Shown in pieces: positions 46,636-57,319 of a DNA stretch of 64,000 bases (positions within the stretch are counted from its first letter, which is position 1; the number at the start of each line of letters is the position of its first letter). A program made the translations under genes and the position numbers. A model generated the notes under the pieces. It was not told where the DNA came from, searched no databases, and saw only the letters and a list, made by a program, of their open reading frames with translations. Source of the stretch: Silene latifolia (taxonomy: Eukaryota > Streptophyta > Magnoliopsida > Caryophyllales > Caryophyllaceae); NCBI RefSeq assembly GCF_048544455.1, contig NC_133529.1, positions 44,679,456-44,743,455 on the forward strand, written 5' to 3'.

Positions 46636-49202
46636 TTATCCGAGATGACCGGTGAACCCGGTGACGACCGCCGTCTCCCTATGCCTGCTGCTGCTCGTCA
46701 CCGGCGACATCAGCAGATCATCTTTGATGGGCGACTCAGAAGCCGACTTGGCAGCTTCAGCTTCAGCTGCCTTTAGCCTCTCAGCTTCCTCCCTAGCCGC
46801 CTTCGCCTTTTCAGCATGGGCCGCCTTCTCCGCAGCCTCCTCTTTTTCCTTCTTCACCGCTGCCTCCTCCGCAGCCTTCGCCTCCGCGGCCTTCGCCTTA
46901 GCATCGAGCTTGTCATCAAACAGCTCATCAAATTTGTCCCACGGGAAGGAGCCTTCAGGAAAGAGCTCCCCGATCACTTCCCTAGCGGCTTCTTCGGCCA
47001 AGTCCCGGTATTGGGCGCACATGTTAGGGAGGACGACGCTTTGGAGCGTCTCGATGTCCTCCTCCCTCTGGGCGAGGATTGCCTTTGTGTTCCTGTGTGA
47101 TTTGCACTGGGCCAAATACAGGGACTTCCATTCCTCCCTTTTCTTGGCAGTGAAGTCAACGACAGCCTGAAGCTTGTCATTCTCCTCCAGCCGCTTAGTG
47201 GCATCAGCCTCCGCGGCCTCAACCTTAGCTTTCTCAGCAAGGACCGCCTTTTCGGCGTCCTCCCTAAGTTTTCGCTCGGCAAGGACCGCCTTTTCAGCCT
47301 CGGCCCTGGCCCTCTCAGCTTCCTTCTTCGCAGCATCGAGCTCAAGCCTGAGCCGCTCAAGTTGTGGGGCAGCTTCGGCCATGACCTTTTCTTGCTCCAT
47401 AATATGAGCACCGGCCATGTCAGCCCACTTCGCCAGCATCTTTTTAATCTGGGCGGGGTAAGACTTCGAGGAGGAGGGGATGACAGCGGCGTCTTTATCA
47501 CCCGTCTTCCCAGGTCGCTTCTCAATAAGCTGTTCAGTAGGACCGGTAGACGGCGGCGGTTGATCTACAAAAAATGCGGACAAAGCATCCATGTCAACGT
47601 TATCAACGTTCATTGACATGCCGGAGAGCCTGTCATCAGGAACGCCTAATGAACCAGCTAAATCTGAGCCACAAGTTAGATCCGTACCAGTCCTGGGCTT
47701 CTTAGGCAGAGGGCCGGCTTGTCCCATTTCTTCGCCGGCCTCAGTAGCGACAGTAGCGGCAGAAGCAGTCTCTTTCCTCTTACGAAAAAGGGGAGATTCC
47801 TCCACATCGGTGGTCTCATCGCCGGTAATATCGACGACCACCACCGTCTCCTTTTGGACTGTAGGGATGGGAGGCTGAATGGAAGTTGACGCCGTCGCCG
47901 CCGAAGACGTTGCTTTTCGCGTTCGGCGCGGAATTTTACTGGCAACCTTCGCCTGGGCCGCCGTCACATCCAAGCCCATCAGCTGCTGATCCATGAGATC
48001 ATTTGGCGCCGGCCTGCAATCACGGGTCTGGGCCTTAGGATGCAAGTTAACAACCGTCTTGTCCTTGGCAAGTCCCATTCTCTCGAGGAAATCCTCAGAC
48101 AGATCCGGGCCAAAACGGTCTGCAAAGGAAACGAAGCAAGAGTTAAGTGAAAGAAATAAATCAAAGTTCAAAAACAGAAACATTAAAAGCAGAGATGGGC
48201 CTCACACCGACCCCACTCACCCTGTTCGAGGGCCGGTATGAGGCCGACGTGGCAGAGCGGCTCATCCTGAAGAATGATTTGCGTCGGGGGCATCCATCCC
48301 TTTGGCAACCCATTCTTGTCAGCTTCAAACAGCTTCATTGCCCGTTTTTCGTCCTCATTAAGAGGGACCCTGATGGCGTCCATCTTAAGCTTACTCCGGG
48401 AGACCCATTTGTCATGCTCCCCCTTACTCTCGCACCGCAAATTGACGCGGTGTTGGAAGGATTGGGGCAACGGATAGTCCTCCGGCACCTCGACGTACAC
48501 CCACCGCGCCTTCCAGTCCTTACAAGATGTAATTTTGGATACGGAGACGTAACCCGGCTCCGTCTGCACACTGTACCACCCCACGGTACCAGGGTTTGAC
48601 GGCCGAAGGTGATGAAGCCGGCGGAATAAGTTAACCGTCGGGGCCTCCTTCTTGAAGAGACAGAGCCACACGAAGCCAACTATAGTCCTAATGGCCAACG
48701 GATGCAGTTGAGCCACGGCGACATTCATGGCTTTAATGATGGCCATAACGTAATTATTCAGAGGAAACCGGAGCCCATACTCCAGGTGTCTGATGTATAC
48801 GCCTATACAGCCCTTGGGAGGGCAACAGACCGCCTGACCTTCCATAGGAATAACAATACTATACCCCTTGCCGAAGGAGAAATGATGTTCGAAAAAGTCA
48901 GGACCAGAACAACTGGCGAACTTGTTGGTCCAAGCACGATCAGGGCCAATCTTACAGGCGTCGCCGTGATCCAGGAGATGCGGCCTCTCCTCATCGGAAT
49001 GAGTCCTTTCCTCATCATCAACGTCATCATCACCATCATCATCATCCGAGAAATCCTCCAAATACTAATCGTCAACCTCAGGAGAAGGAGACCTAGGGCC
49101 CCCAGACCTTATCGGGACGGCGGCCAGTGCCTCCTCTTCATCAAGGCGCGACGGGGAACCCCCCGGCGCAGGATTACTAGGTCCGGCATCAGCAGAAGAC
49201 AT
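46636..49202 (-). CDS. Antisense gene of the Tat element, two exons, one internal TAG
   Basis: Exon 1 is 49202-48221 (starts MSSADAGPSNPAPGGSP). The donor GTGAGT is at 48220. The intron (101 bp) ends TTTGCAG at 48120. Exon 2 is 48119-46636. Exons total 2466 nt, exactly 822 codons, and join as ALEQ-DRFGPDLSEDFL without a break. The only defect is an in-frame TAG at 49067-49065; a start at Met 49061 would bypass it. Exon 1 has an acidic run (FSDDDDGDDDVDDEE) and then a block typical of Tat antisense proteins (GVYIRHLEYGLRFPLNNYVM, QLHPLAIRTIVGFVWLCLF). Exon 2 has a Lys/Arg-rich segment (KPRTGT) and a long Ala/Glu/Lys coiled coil (about 47400-47180 and again 46900-46760). Function is unknown; antisense ORFs are reported in Ogre/Retand elements. 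Plus-strand frames here are shadows. Confidence 0.82.
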
Positions 49203-49383
49203 GTTCACAACAAAAACTTAACAATTAAAAGTTGGAAAATTTGTTTGTTTACCTTGGGAAGAGTGTTACGCCGAGTAACGCTTCAAAGACTAGAGAGAAG
49301 TTTCGTCAAAGAAAACCAAGCGAGAAGAAGAAATTTTTTTGAGAAAATGAATTTGGAAGGCCAAATTCAGGGGCTAACTGCCC

Positions 49384-49391
49384 TATTTATA
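49384..49391 (-). promoter_or_regulatory. TATA box of the antisense gene
   Basis: The minus strand reads CCTATAAATAGGG. It lies about 180 bp upstream of the ATG at 49202, at a normal distance for a leader. It lies between the 3' LTR and the antisense gene, so transcription would run opposite to the element. Confidence 0.6.
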
Positions 49392-49839
49392 GGGCAAAGC
49401 CCACTCAATCCGACCAATCAGGGCAAAGCCCATGAAACGTCAACCAATCAACACGGAGACACGTGTCAAGCATGCAGCCACGGAATGTCAATCGTCACAA
49501 CAGTTACCAATCTTCTTTGACACGCTACTTGGCGGAATGCCAATCGACGTATCTTCTTCAACACGCTCCTTGGTATCCACTTGCCAAACGGCCCGCTGAT
49601 TCAACCAAGCTTGGCAGCACCGGCTGGGGGCAATCAAAAGCACACGACACTCACAACCTCGGTCTCGGCCAGCGCCATTTTCTTTTCCACATTTAATGCC
49701 CTTTACACATCCATGTGGAGGGGGGATACGGTACGGCCTAAGCAGAACCAAGCCGGGATAGAAGAAGCCGGGGCAGAAATTTTTTCTTGCGCAGAATACG
49801 CTCAACACTCATCGAAGGTCCATACCACGGCATAGACTA

Positions 49840-49853
49840 CGCTGGGGGCAAAT
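49840..49853 (+). other. Polypurine tract of the Tat element
   Basis: GCTGGGGGCAAAT lies immediately before the 3' LTR, the expected plus-strand priming site. Confidence 0.7.
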
Positions 49854-50437
49854 TGATAGGGCATATTCTGCACCCGCTGACCGAGTCAACATATTGAGCA
49901 AGGTCAAAGATATCCAAAGCAAGTCAACACCTTGGACAGCCTTACCGACGCAGCCAGTCGGCCTGTCACTTGGGTCCCGGCTAGGACAACTAGCCAGCCG
50001 GGACACATATCCGCGTACTCATATCCAAGACCCCTCGGCATGGAGTCAACAGGGCCCGCCGGCCTGCCATGGGTCCCTCGGCCGAGGGTAGATCAGTCTT
50101 TCCACCTGCTAGCCACTTGGCCACTACGTGACAAAAGGTGAAAGTCAATAAATACTCCTCAATCCTCATTGAGGAAAAGATCCAAAATATAACCTAAACA
50201 CCTCATAATCTGGTAATATCTTCCTTATCTCTCTACAATATATACTTCGCCAAGTAACACACAACTTATCTCTTTGAGTTCACTGACTTGAGCGTCGGAG
50301 TGAGTACGCTCGGCCAAAGCCGAGCCCTCAGTTTGTTCATTATTTCAGGAGAGGCCAAAAGGAGGATTCAATCAAAGACGTCATTCTACAAGCCACGAGT
50401 GGTAACAAATAACTGCTCCGTAATCACACCCGGAACA
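49854..50437 (+). repeat. 3' LTR of the Tat element
   Basis: 584 bp, TGATAGGGCATATTCTGCAC to CCCGGAACA, followed by the duplication CTATC. The same TATA region and CTCGGCCGAG palindrome occur as in the 5' copy. Confidence 0.92.
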
Positions 50438-50712
50438 CTATCGATTGTCTTAAAATAAACATTATAATATCACTAATATAGTAATATATAATCGCTTTTA
50501 TAAATATCTACGTGATTAATATTTGTATGATATTGTTGTAACTAAGGTTTGCCGTTAATACAAACTCTTATAAGAACTCTTTAAGATAATTTTTAAGCGA
50601 TTCAAAAGATTTTGGGTTGATACCCTTAAGTTTCAAATATGACTCATATTTATAATCATGTAATACCTCACCTCGTGATAATCTTCTAATGTGGGACAAT
50701 TCAACTATTTAT
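50438..50712. repeat. AT-rich repeat family, second segment
   Basis: This continues the family seen before 32213 (CTCATATTTATAATCATG, TAATGTGGGACAATTCAAC). It stops where the CACTA element begins. The paralogous copy at 31605-31680 shows an uninterrupted version of this site. Confidence 0.65.
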
Positions 50713-50734
50713 CACTACTACAAAAATAGACCTA

Positions 50735-50900
50735 ATGCAACATTTCGTGTGCAACACTTACGGTTTGTGTTGCAATTTTCAGTTAATTAAGCAACGCTTA
50801 ATTTATAAATGTTGGTGTTGCAATGTATTACTCGAAGTGCAACGTTTTTATACAAATGTTGCATTTTGTCGCAACACTTGTGCAACACTTATATCACATA
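50735..50900. repeat. CACTA subterminal repeats, left
   Basis: Several copies of GCAACA(C/T)TT and TGTTGCA occur in both orientations, close to the TIR. They match the right-hand array. Confidence 0.8.
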
Positions 50901-50999
50901 AGTTATAAACCCTTTATAAAAATTTCATTTTTTTGTTCGGTAGCTCAAAACATTTTCTTGAAAATTTTGTTTGTGCGCCACTTTTTATTTTTTGGAATC

Positions 51000-53820
51000 T
51001 CCCATCAATAATCAATATTATTATTCAATCTTTCAATTCCTTCCATCACGCGTCATTCAATTCATTTATTTGATACAGTAACAAAAACTCTTCGATATTC
51101 TTCGTCCTTTCTCATTCGACACTTCCACCGTCTCTTTGCTTCTCCTTTCTCATTCAATCTTCTTCGTTTCTCTTTCATGCATTCAATCCACTGTCTCTTA
51201 ATCATTCAATCTCAAGTTTGATTCACCCAGAAAAGGCGAAGGCATATTGGGAACAAAGCAACCATCGTTCGCGACTTTTCTTATTAGGTTTGTACCCTAA
51301 TTTTGTTTATTATTTCAATTGCAAATTTTTTTTTATCTTTGAGTTTGAGTTGTTGGTTTATTGATTTAGTTGCAATCAAACCTTGCAAAACCGTCATTAT
51401 CTTGGCCGTTCGCCAAGCCGCACGCCGATCACCACCGCCGCTTCTGTCTCACCACCACCGCAAATTCTTTTCTTAATTATAGTTTTAGTGTTGAATTTGG
51501 GGAAGTTCATTAATTAGGGTTTTGATGTCTCTTAGTAAGTTTGCCGAGAAGTTGATCTTGTGGAGGCCAGTATGTTTGCCGATAATCCCGATTGGAGGTA
51601 TTTGAATAAGGTTGTTACTTTGCTTTCTTAAATTCTGGTTTAAGTTCATAAAGAATGACTTGTTTTGTATTACTTTCTATTAGTTTTCGTCTTCTCTATT
51701 ACTTTTCTCTCGCATATTTTCTTCACACTTATTTCCCCTATCTTTACATCTCCTGCTAGCTCTAAGCTTTTTATGTATGTTGCCTTCACATATTTCTCTC
51801 CCTCTTGCTTCCTTTACGTGTTTTCCCATTTTTTTTTACGTTTAGATGGGATCGAAGGATGGTGTATGTTAGCCATCCCCGTATCATTTTGGATCTAAGG
51901 CTTTGCTTTCAAGTTGTTATATAGCTGCATACTTTGCTGTTATCTATTGCTTTTTTAGATTTTCTTGGAATTGTACACTGGCAAGGTTGTTATGCATGGT
52001 ATATATATCCTTAATCTGGTTGGTTTAATTGTTTCTCAGTTTATAATATGTTTCTTATCTTATTTTGCTGTGTAGACGATCGGGTGACAAAGGACATACA
52101 ATTAATTGATTCAATTGCAGAGAGGCAAGCACAGATCTTTTCTAAAGAGTGTAAATTGTTTCATCTTTGATGTGCGATTCAATCCATCTATCCCCTGTAA
52201 GATAATCTCATCTGGCCATTGCTTATGTGCAGCAGTATTAATTCCTATATACCCTTTTTATATAGCTACTTTGCTTGATGCTATTGGTTCTCTGAATATA
52301 TTAGGTGCTGAGATCGGCACCTGAAATATAGTGCTTGGAGGCTAATTTGTGTAATATATAACTTGCACTAGTTTGTGTGATTCTAATTTTTTTTATGTAG
52401 AACTTGGACACTAATTTGTGGGATTCATGTCTTTGCTTGTGCGCTAAAGTTATAGGATTGATGCCTATGATTGATTAGGTACCTAAAACATAATTAAAGA
52501 ACTTCCTCAACTATATGTGGAATAACCTTTTGGAAATTTATTAACTTAGGGTAACATTATCAGTAAGACTCTCCCAAGTATTGAGACTATGACACATCAA
52601 CTTTCCCTTACATGTCAATATGTCATTACGTTTGAGCCATGAAATCCCTCTCCTTATGTTTGTTGGTGTATTTTTCCTGAGCATATAGTTTTCTTATGTG
52701 TTTATAATTGGTCTTACATCTCTTAATTGATTGAGAACTGAAAAGAATGAGACTTAGTTCAGAATGTTCAAAAATTGGCAAAAAAATCGTTATGAAATCT
52801 TATTCATGAAAGTCAGGATTTTTGATGGTCTTATAGTGTGGTGTGTCACTTAGATTCATTCTATGCTCTAGCTTTACACACACTAGAGACTTGATACATG
52901 CATCATCTATATTAAATATAGAAGGGTGTTGGATGGTTTTTTCACTACAAAGACACGCAAAATGTTTTGTTGATTTTAGATCTTCCTCTCGAACCTTTTA
53001 TCACTAAGATTTATGTCATCATCATCAGTCATTCGGCAAAGCGTGATCTGCAATTGCATCAAACCCGCCGAGTCTTTGAACTCGTATTGTGAGAATTCTC
53101 GCTTTCTTTTTTTTGTTGATTCCAATTTCACGTGAAAGTAGACTATTTAAAGATTCTATACATATAAGGAACTCAATATTTGGATAAGTGAAACTCCAGT
53201 TGTGCTCCTCTAAAGTTAGATCAGATTTACGCATATTATGAGCAACCGAGAAATTGACTTCTTCCTTGCTTGTGATCAAAATTCTCTTAGTCGTTTAATT
53301 GCACAGGTTTAATTTTTTCAATCTCTGATTCTTTGTGTTAGTTGATCACTGTCATTGCCTACCATGTATCCTGTTGTTTCCTTTGTTGACGCAAGAAAAC
53401 CCTCTCTTGGCCTGTTCTTAGCACCTATTAGCTCCTGCAAATCATGTACCTGTAGAAGAAATAAGGGGCGGCTAGCATCTTCTTCGGCGGGCGGAGTGAA
53501 TTCCTTAAGCGAGGCACGCTGGCAAACATTTTTTTACGGATGAAGACTTGCTTTTATTTATAATAATCGTTAATCATTAGTTCTATTTAAACATTTGCGA
53601 GAAGATCTACTAATTTTCATCCTTTTTTATATGTAATTGACATATTTTTGAGACCACCGTGAAATCCAATTACTTCAGCCCCCGTCGACCACCGTGAAAT
53701 CCAATTACTCAAGCCGCCGTCAACTCCTTGTCACGAGGTTAGTCACAGACTTTATTTCATCGATTTTATGGTTTAAGGTTTAATCGATTTTGCCTTACGC
53801 CGTCAACTGCTTCTGCTGCT
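51000..53820 (+). other. CACTA interior, left part, no recognised gene
   Basis: A TC-rich leader-like stretch (51040-51230) is followed by GTTTGTACC, which could be a donor. A short exon-like frame (EVDLVEASMFADNPDWR) ends at a GTATTTG near 51598. 52106-52324 has an open frame with [17 protein letters not shown], which faintly recalls a WD-repeat strand. None is long enough to name. The remainder is AT-rich and unremarkable. Confidence 0.3.
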
Positions 53821-55244
53821 TGATACGTGCATTTTATATAGTCTTTTTAGCCTATTTCATGCACGCACTTCTACGCTTTTATCGTAGTTTATGCTACGAA
53901 ATGCCCCGAATATGCTACTTTGGTTTGTTTTGTCTTATTTGCAGGAATGAACCAGAAAGTAGTGAAATCAAGCCTTTTACCGTTCGTTTAGCATGCATTT
54001 GGAGGAAGAGTGAATTTTGAGCGGAAATGTAGTTGTCTTGAGATGCGCAAAGAAGAAAGATAGCTAGGCGAGCAAAGGAAGAACTTCAAATTGCTAGTGC
54101 CTGCTTTGGAGAGACATATCTTGAGTTTTACAACAGATATTCAGGTGATTCCAATTGGAGATGAAAGTTTGTCCTCTTAGCTTTTCAACGCCACCGGAAT
54201 CGCCCTGTTTGCCCAAGTAACGAAGAAATGGCAGCCGTTTGAAGTTCAGTGCGCAAAGCAGGAAATGCGCGCTGGAAAGTACTCGATCGAGTAGACATAT
54301 GGTCGATCGAGTACTAGCTACAGCGAGAAGATATTAGTCGATAATAATTAGATTATATCTTAGTTTTATCTTATAATTAGATTAATAATAATTATCTCTC
54401 AATATATAAGAGATACAAAGTTAGACCTAAGGCAATCATTCATTCCCTGGAGTCAGTAGAGGGGACGGACGACTGCTTGTTCTTCATTTCTCTATTTTTC
54501 AGATTGTATTGGTATTTTTATTTCTCTTTAATCCTTTAATCCTTTTCATTGCTTTAATTCCTTCTTCCCTATATTAATTATCGTAATTGCTTTAATTCAA
54601 TTCTTATTAGTCTTTTATAATGTTGAATTCCAATTATCTATTTCTTGTTATTGTTAATTCGTTGGTTATGAGTAGCTAATTCCCCTCTGCTAAGACTATA
54701 GGGGATCCAATATTTATGAAGGGAGAGTAATCGTTTTATTGGGTTAATGCTGGTATTGTCTTTGTTGGTTAAATGCTGTAGTTAATTGTATCTTTCTAAT
54801 TGAGTCGACGCAATTAGACCTATAATTCTTAGTGATCCTCGCCCTGGACCGAAAGGTTGAAAGAGGCGAGACTAGTAGCGAACAATAGAGTATTGCAGTG
54901 AGGGCGAAAGTTAAGCTGTTTACGCTTTAGGGTGAATTAAGGACCGAAAGGTGACGTTCGTTACCCCTTAGACCGTATTTGCATTGACCTGAAACCTAGA
55001 TTACTTGACCGGATGATTATGGTGAACCGTTTGTCTTAACTGTTTTTCTCTATCTGTTTAATCTCTTTCCCTTATTCTCTTTAGTTTAGAAATCACATTC
55101 AAAACCCCCAAATTGTGACACCCGACAGACTGAATTAAACAGATAATTAGCAAAATAGCCTCCCTGTGGAGATCGACCCTGCTTATTGCTAGCTATTAGT
55201 TAATTGTACTTAGGTATTTATTTTTGATACTAAACGACGTATCA
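53821..55244 (+). repeat. 5' LTR of the Athila-like element
   Basis: 1424 bp. ACTCGATCGAGTA and GTCGATCGAGTAC lie at 54282-54320, about 85-120 bp before the TATA-like AATATATAAG (54401-54410). Confidence 0.9.
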
Positions 55245-55249
55245 AATTT

Positions 55250-55267
55250 TGGCGCCGTTGTCGGGGA
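55250..55267 (+). other. Primer-binding site of the Athila-like element
   Basis: TGGCGCCGTTGTCGGGGA starts 5 bp after the LTR. It is the Athila-type site, complementary to the 3' end of tRNA-Asp apart from one position. Confidence 0.8.
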
Positions 55268-55422
55268 GGCGACGCTTTTATCTGTTTTAATTTTGTCTGT
55301 TTTTCGCCTCAAGGGAAGACTGAGTACCTTGAGGCCGTTCTTATCTTTTTCTTTAGTGCTGTTTTGATAGGTCTTACAGGTCTATTAGACAGATTTTAGG
55401 AAGAGATTGTCGAAGGGAAGGC

Positions 55423-55962
55423 TTGAGTACCTTCGATTCTTTTGCTAAGATGACGTCCGTCTCTCAACTTATTGCTCAGTTTGAAGCTCAAACTGAAAGA
55501 TCTACTAATTGGGAGAGGAAAGAATCTTGGGGTTGTGGTAATTACTATGATGCTGCTCCTCCACCGAGGCCTAGACCACAACCGTTGCTGCAACAAGGCT
55601 ACCCACTGCCTTGTTATTCTTTCTCACAGCCGCCAATTCCCCCACTTGCTAGGAATGATGAGGCTGAAGAAGTTAAGTCAATGATAAGGGCACTTGAACT
55701 ACAGTATCAACAGTATCATAATTCTGGTGAGGAATTTGCCATCCGTATACAGAAGCTACAGTCTTGGGTGCATCAACTAGCTGTTGAGCAAGCCCAAGAG
55801 CAATATGAGCAAATCCAAGAGGAAGATAAGACGGTGTGTGCTATGAATACCGATATCATTCCCTCTCATATAGTGCCCGAGTCGCCTATTACCGCTACTG
55901 TTGATAACTCGAGCCTCACTGGTACCATTCACGCAGCTCACAGTACTGATGTGCGCGCTTGA
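55423..55962 (+). CDS. Athila-like gag fragment
   Basis: An open frame of 179 codons begins MSTFDSFAKMTSVSQLIAQF (the Met at 55450 is an alternative start). It shows a Pro-rich stretch (PPPRPRPQP), a helical Glu/Gln-rich region (ELQYQQYHNSGEEFAIRIQK, EQAQEQYEQIQEED) and a TGA stop at 55963. It lacks the usual capsid core and the zinc knuckle, so it is either a reduced gag or the region between gag and protease. It lies directly upstream of the protease frame, in a different frame. Confidence 0.5.
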   Translation: MSTFDSFAKMTSVSQLIAQFEAQTERSTNWERKESWGCGNYYDAAPPPRPRPQPLLQQGYPLPCYSFSQPPIPPLARNDEAEEVKSMIRALELQYQQYHNSGEEFAIRIQKLQSWVHQLAVEQAQEQYEQIQEEDKTVCAMNTDIIPSHIVPESPITATVDNSSLTGTIHAAHSTDVRA

Positions 55963-55969
55963 CTGAAGC

Positions 55970-56210
55970 GAGGAATTCGATCGAGTGCCTACCACTGCTC
56001 GATCGAATTATTTGGAGGATTTTTCATTCGTTCGACCTACTTCGTTTAGTCGATCGAACACATTTGAAGAGGATCATCTCGATCGACTACCTGAACCTGT
56101 TCGATCGAGTAACAACAATCAAACAGTAGTCGATCGAGTTCCCATTGACATTCGATTGACTACTTATCATGAGGAAACTACTCGATCGAGTAGTGACACA
56201 CCTCGATCGA
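55970..56210. repeat. TCGATCGA array overlapping the protease frame
   Basis: About nine copies of TCGATCGA or one-base variants (TTCGATCGAG, GTCGATCGAA, CTCGATCGAC, GTTCGATCGAGT) recur every 15-35 bp. They are read in more than one codon phase, for example as RSS, VDRV or LDRL. Confidence 0.85.
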
Positions 56211-57319
56211 TCCCTGAAGCCTCGGGAAGCGTGAAATTGTCACCAACGCCTATTCCAAGTGACGATACAAAGGAACATACGGTTAAATCCTATTCTGTTC
56301 GAGTTCCTTTTTCAAAATCGTCGCTACCATACCGTGACTGCAATTTCCTGGACCGTATCCGAGATCTTAATGTCGCTGATCATTACAATGCAATGATTGC
56401 TCAGGTACCCTCTTATTCTGAATTTCTTGATCAAATTGATTGGTCTAAGAGGGATGTTAGTAATGTTAAGACGGTAATGAATGTTTCTATGACTGAAGAG
56501 TGCAGCGCACTTCTTCGAAATGGGACCCCGCCTAAATTGTCTGACCCAGGTCGTTTTTCTATACCATGTTCAATAGGGACCCATTCAATTGATAGTGCTT
56601 TATGTGACCTAGGAGCTAGTATTAGCGTTTTACCTTTGTCTCATGCCTTGAAATTTGGGTTGACTAAGTTCACACGCGCTAAAACGACTGTTCAGCTAGC
56701 TGACCATTCTTATGTACGGGTCAAAGGAGCTTTACATGACGTACCTGTTAGGATCGGGAATTTCTATATTCCCGCAGATTTCATTGTCTTAAACATACCC
56801 GAAGATCGCAATGTTCCCATTATTTTGGGACGACCATTTTTGTGCACTGCTGGCGCAATTATCGATGTCGGGGTTGGGACACTTACCTTTCAGGTCGGAG
56901 GGGAGGACTTGGTTTTTACTAAGTCTGATGACCCTAGGGAACCCATGCACATCCCGCCATGTGATGATGTCCCTCATGAAGAGTCCTTTGATATACCGTC
57001 TGATAGTCCTTCTGTGTCACATATTATTGTTGCTTTTATGATGCCTCCGCCCCATTCTGGGAGCGAATTGGAGGAACATGCCTTTGTTTCTCTTTCTACA
57101 GGTCTTGACAAGTTCAAAGACCCGGGAGGTGAGATGGGTGCTCTTAGCATGAAGTCGGGAACTGCCTGGATAGACGACCCAGGAGGAGGTGTTGATAAAG
57201 CTACACCGTCTAGGAAAAAGCTGCTTGATGAGGTGATAGATTGGGACCCGGATGCTGTGGGAAGCTGCTGTTCTTACATTGCCAAGCTGTGGAGGCGGAT
57301 GTCCGCCGACGATTCTTGA
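55985..57319 (+). CDS. Athila-like protease (retropepsin) frame
   Basis: The 444-codon frame has a region before the protease typical of Athila (LPYRDCNFLDRIRDLNVADH, YSEFLDQIDWSKRDV). The aspartic protease core follows: CSIGTHSIDSALCDLGASIS with active-site D-L-G-A, then LADHSYVRVKGALHDVPVRI, and NVPIILGRPFLCTAGAIIDV as the ILGRPFL flap/helix region. DLG instead of DSG or DTG is common in Athila-like copies. The first 75 residues are translated from an array of TCGATCGA sites. The C-terminal part (about residues 310-444) is unrecognised. No RT follows: after TGA at 57317 the frames are short. Confidence 0.8.
   Translation: MPTTARSNYLEDFSFVRPTSFSRSNTFEEDHLDRLPEPVRSSNNNQTVVDRVPIDIRLTTYHEETTRSSSDTPRSIPEASGSVKLSPTPIPSDDTKEHTVKSYSVRVPFSKSSLPYRDCNFLDRIRDLNVADHYNAMIAQVPSYSEFLDQIDWSKRDVSNVKTVMNVSMTEECSALLRNGTPPKLSDPGRFSIPCSIGTHSIDSALCDLGASISVLPLSHALKFGLTKFTRAKTTVQLADHSYVRVKGALHDVPVRIGNFYIPADFIVLNIPEDRNVPIILGRPFLCTAGAIIDVGVGTLTFQVGGEDLVFTKSDDPREPMHIPPCDDVPHEESFDIPSDSPSVSHIIVAFMMPPPHSGSELEEHAFVSLSTGLDKFKDPGGEMGALSMKSGTAWIDDPGGGVDKATPSRKKLLDEVIDWDPDAVGSCCSYIAKLWRRMSADDS

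Larger units (their letters stand above)
32214..50437 (+). mobile_element. Tat/Retand-type Ty3-gypsy retrotransposon, TSD CTATC
   Basis: Paired 584-bp LTRs (TGAT...AACA) bound the element, and CTATC flanks it (32209-32213 and 50438-50442). The internal order is primer site, gag (split by a nested element), protease, RT, RNase H, archaeal-type RNase H, integrase, repeat-rich spacer, antisense gene, purine tract GCTGGGGGCAAAT, 3' LTR. A second RNase H and an antisense gene are hallmarks of the Tat lineage (Ogre/Retand). Without the 7.5-kb nested element and one GTCAT, it is about 10.7 kb. Frameshifts in every pol domain mean it could not move by itself as written. Confidence 0.9.

Noticed and set aside
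46652..47170. Plus-strand Ser/Ala-rich open frame
   Set aside because: Shadow of the Ala/Glu/Lys coiled-coil coding sequence of the antisense gene.
48702..49520. 272-codon plus-strand open frame
   Set aside because: Opposite strand of the first antisense exon and its promoter; no domain, and the antisense reading explains the sequence.
52106..52324. Possible WD-repeat fragment ([17 protein letters not shown])
   Set aside because: One short stretch only, no second repeat and no flanking exon; too weak to call.
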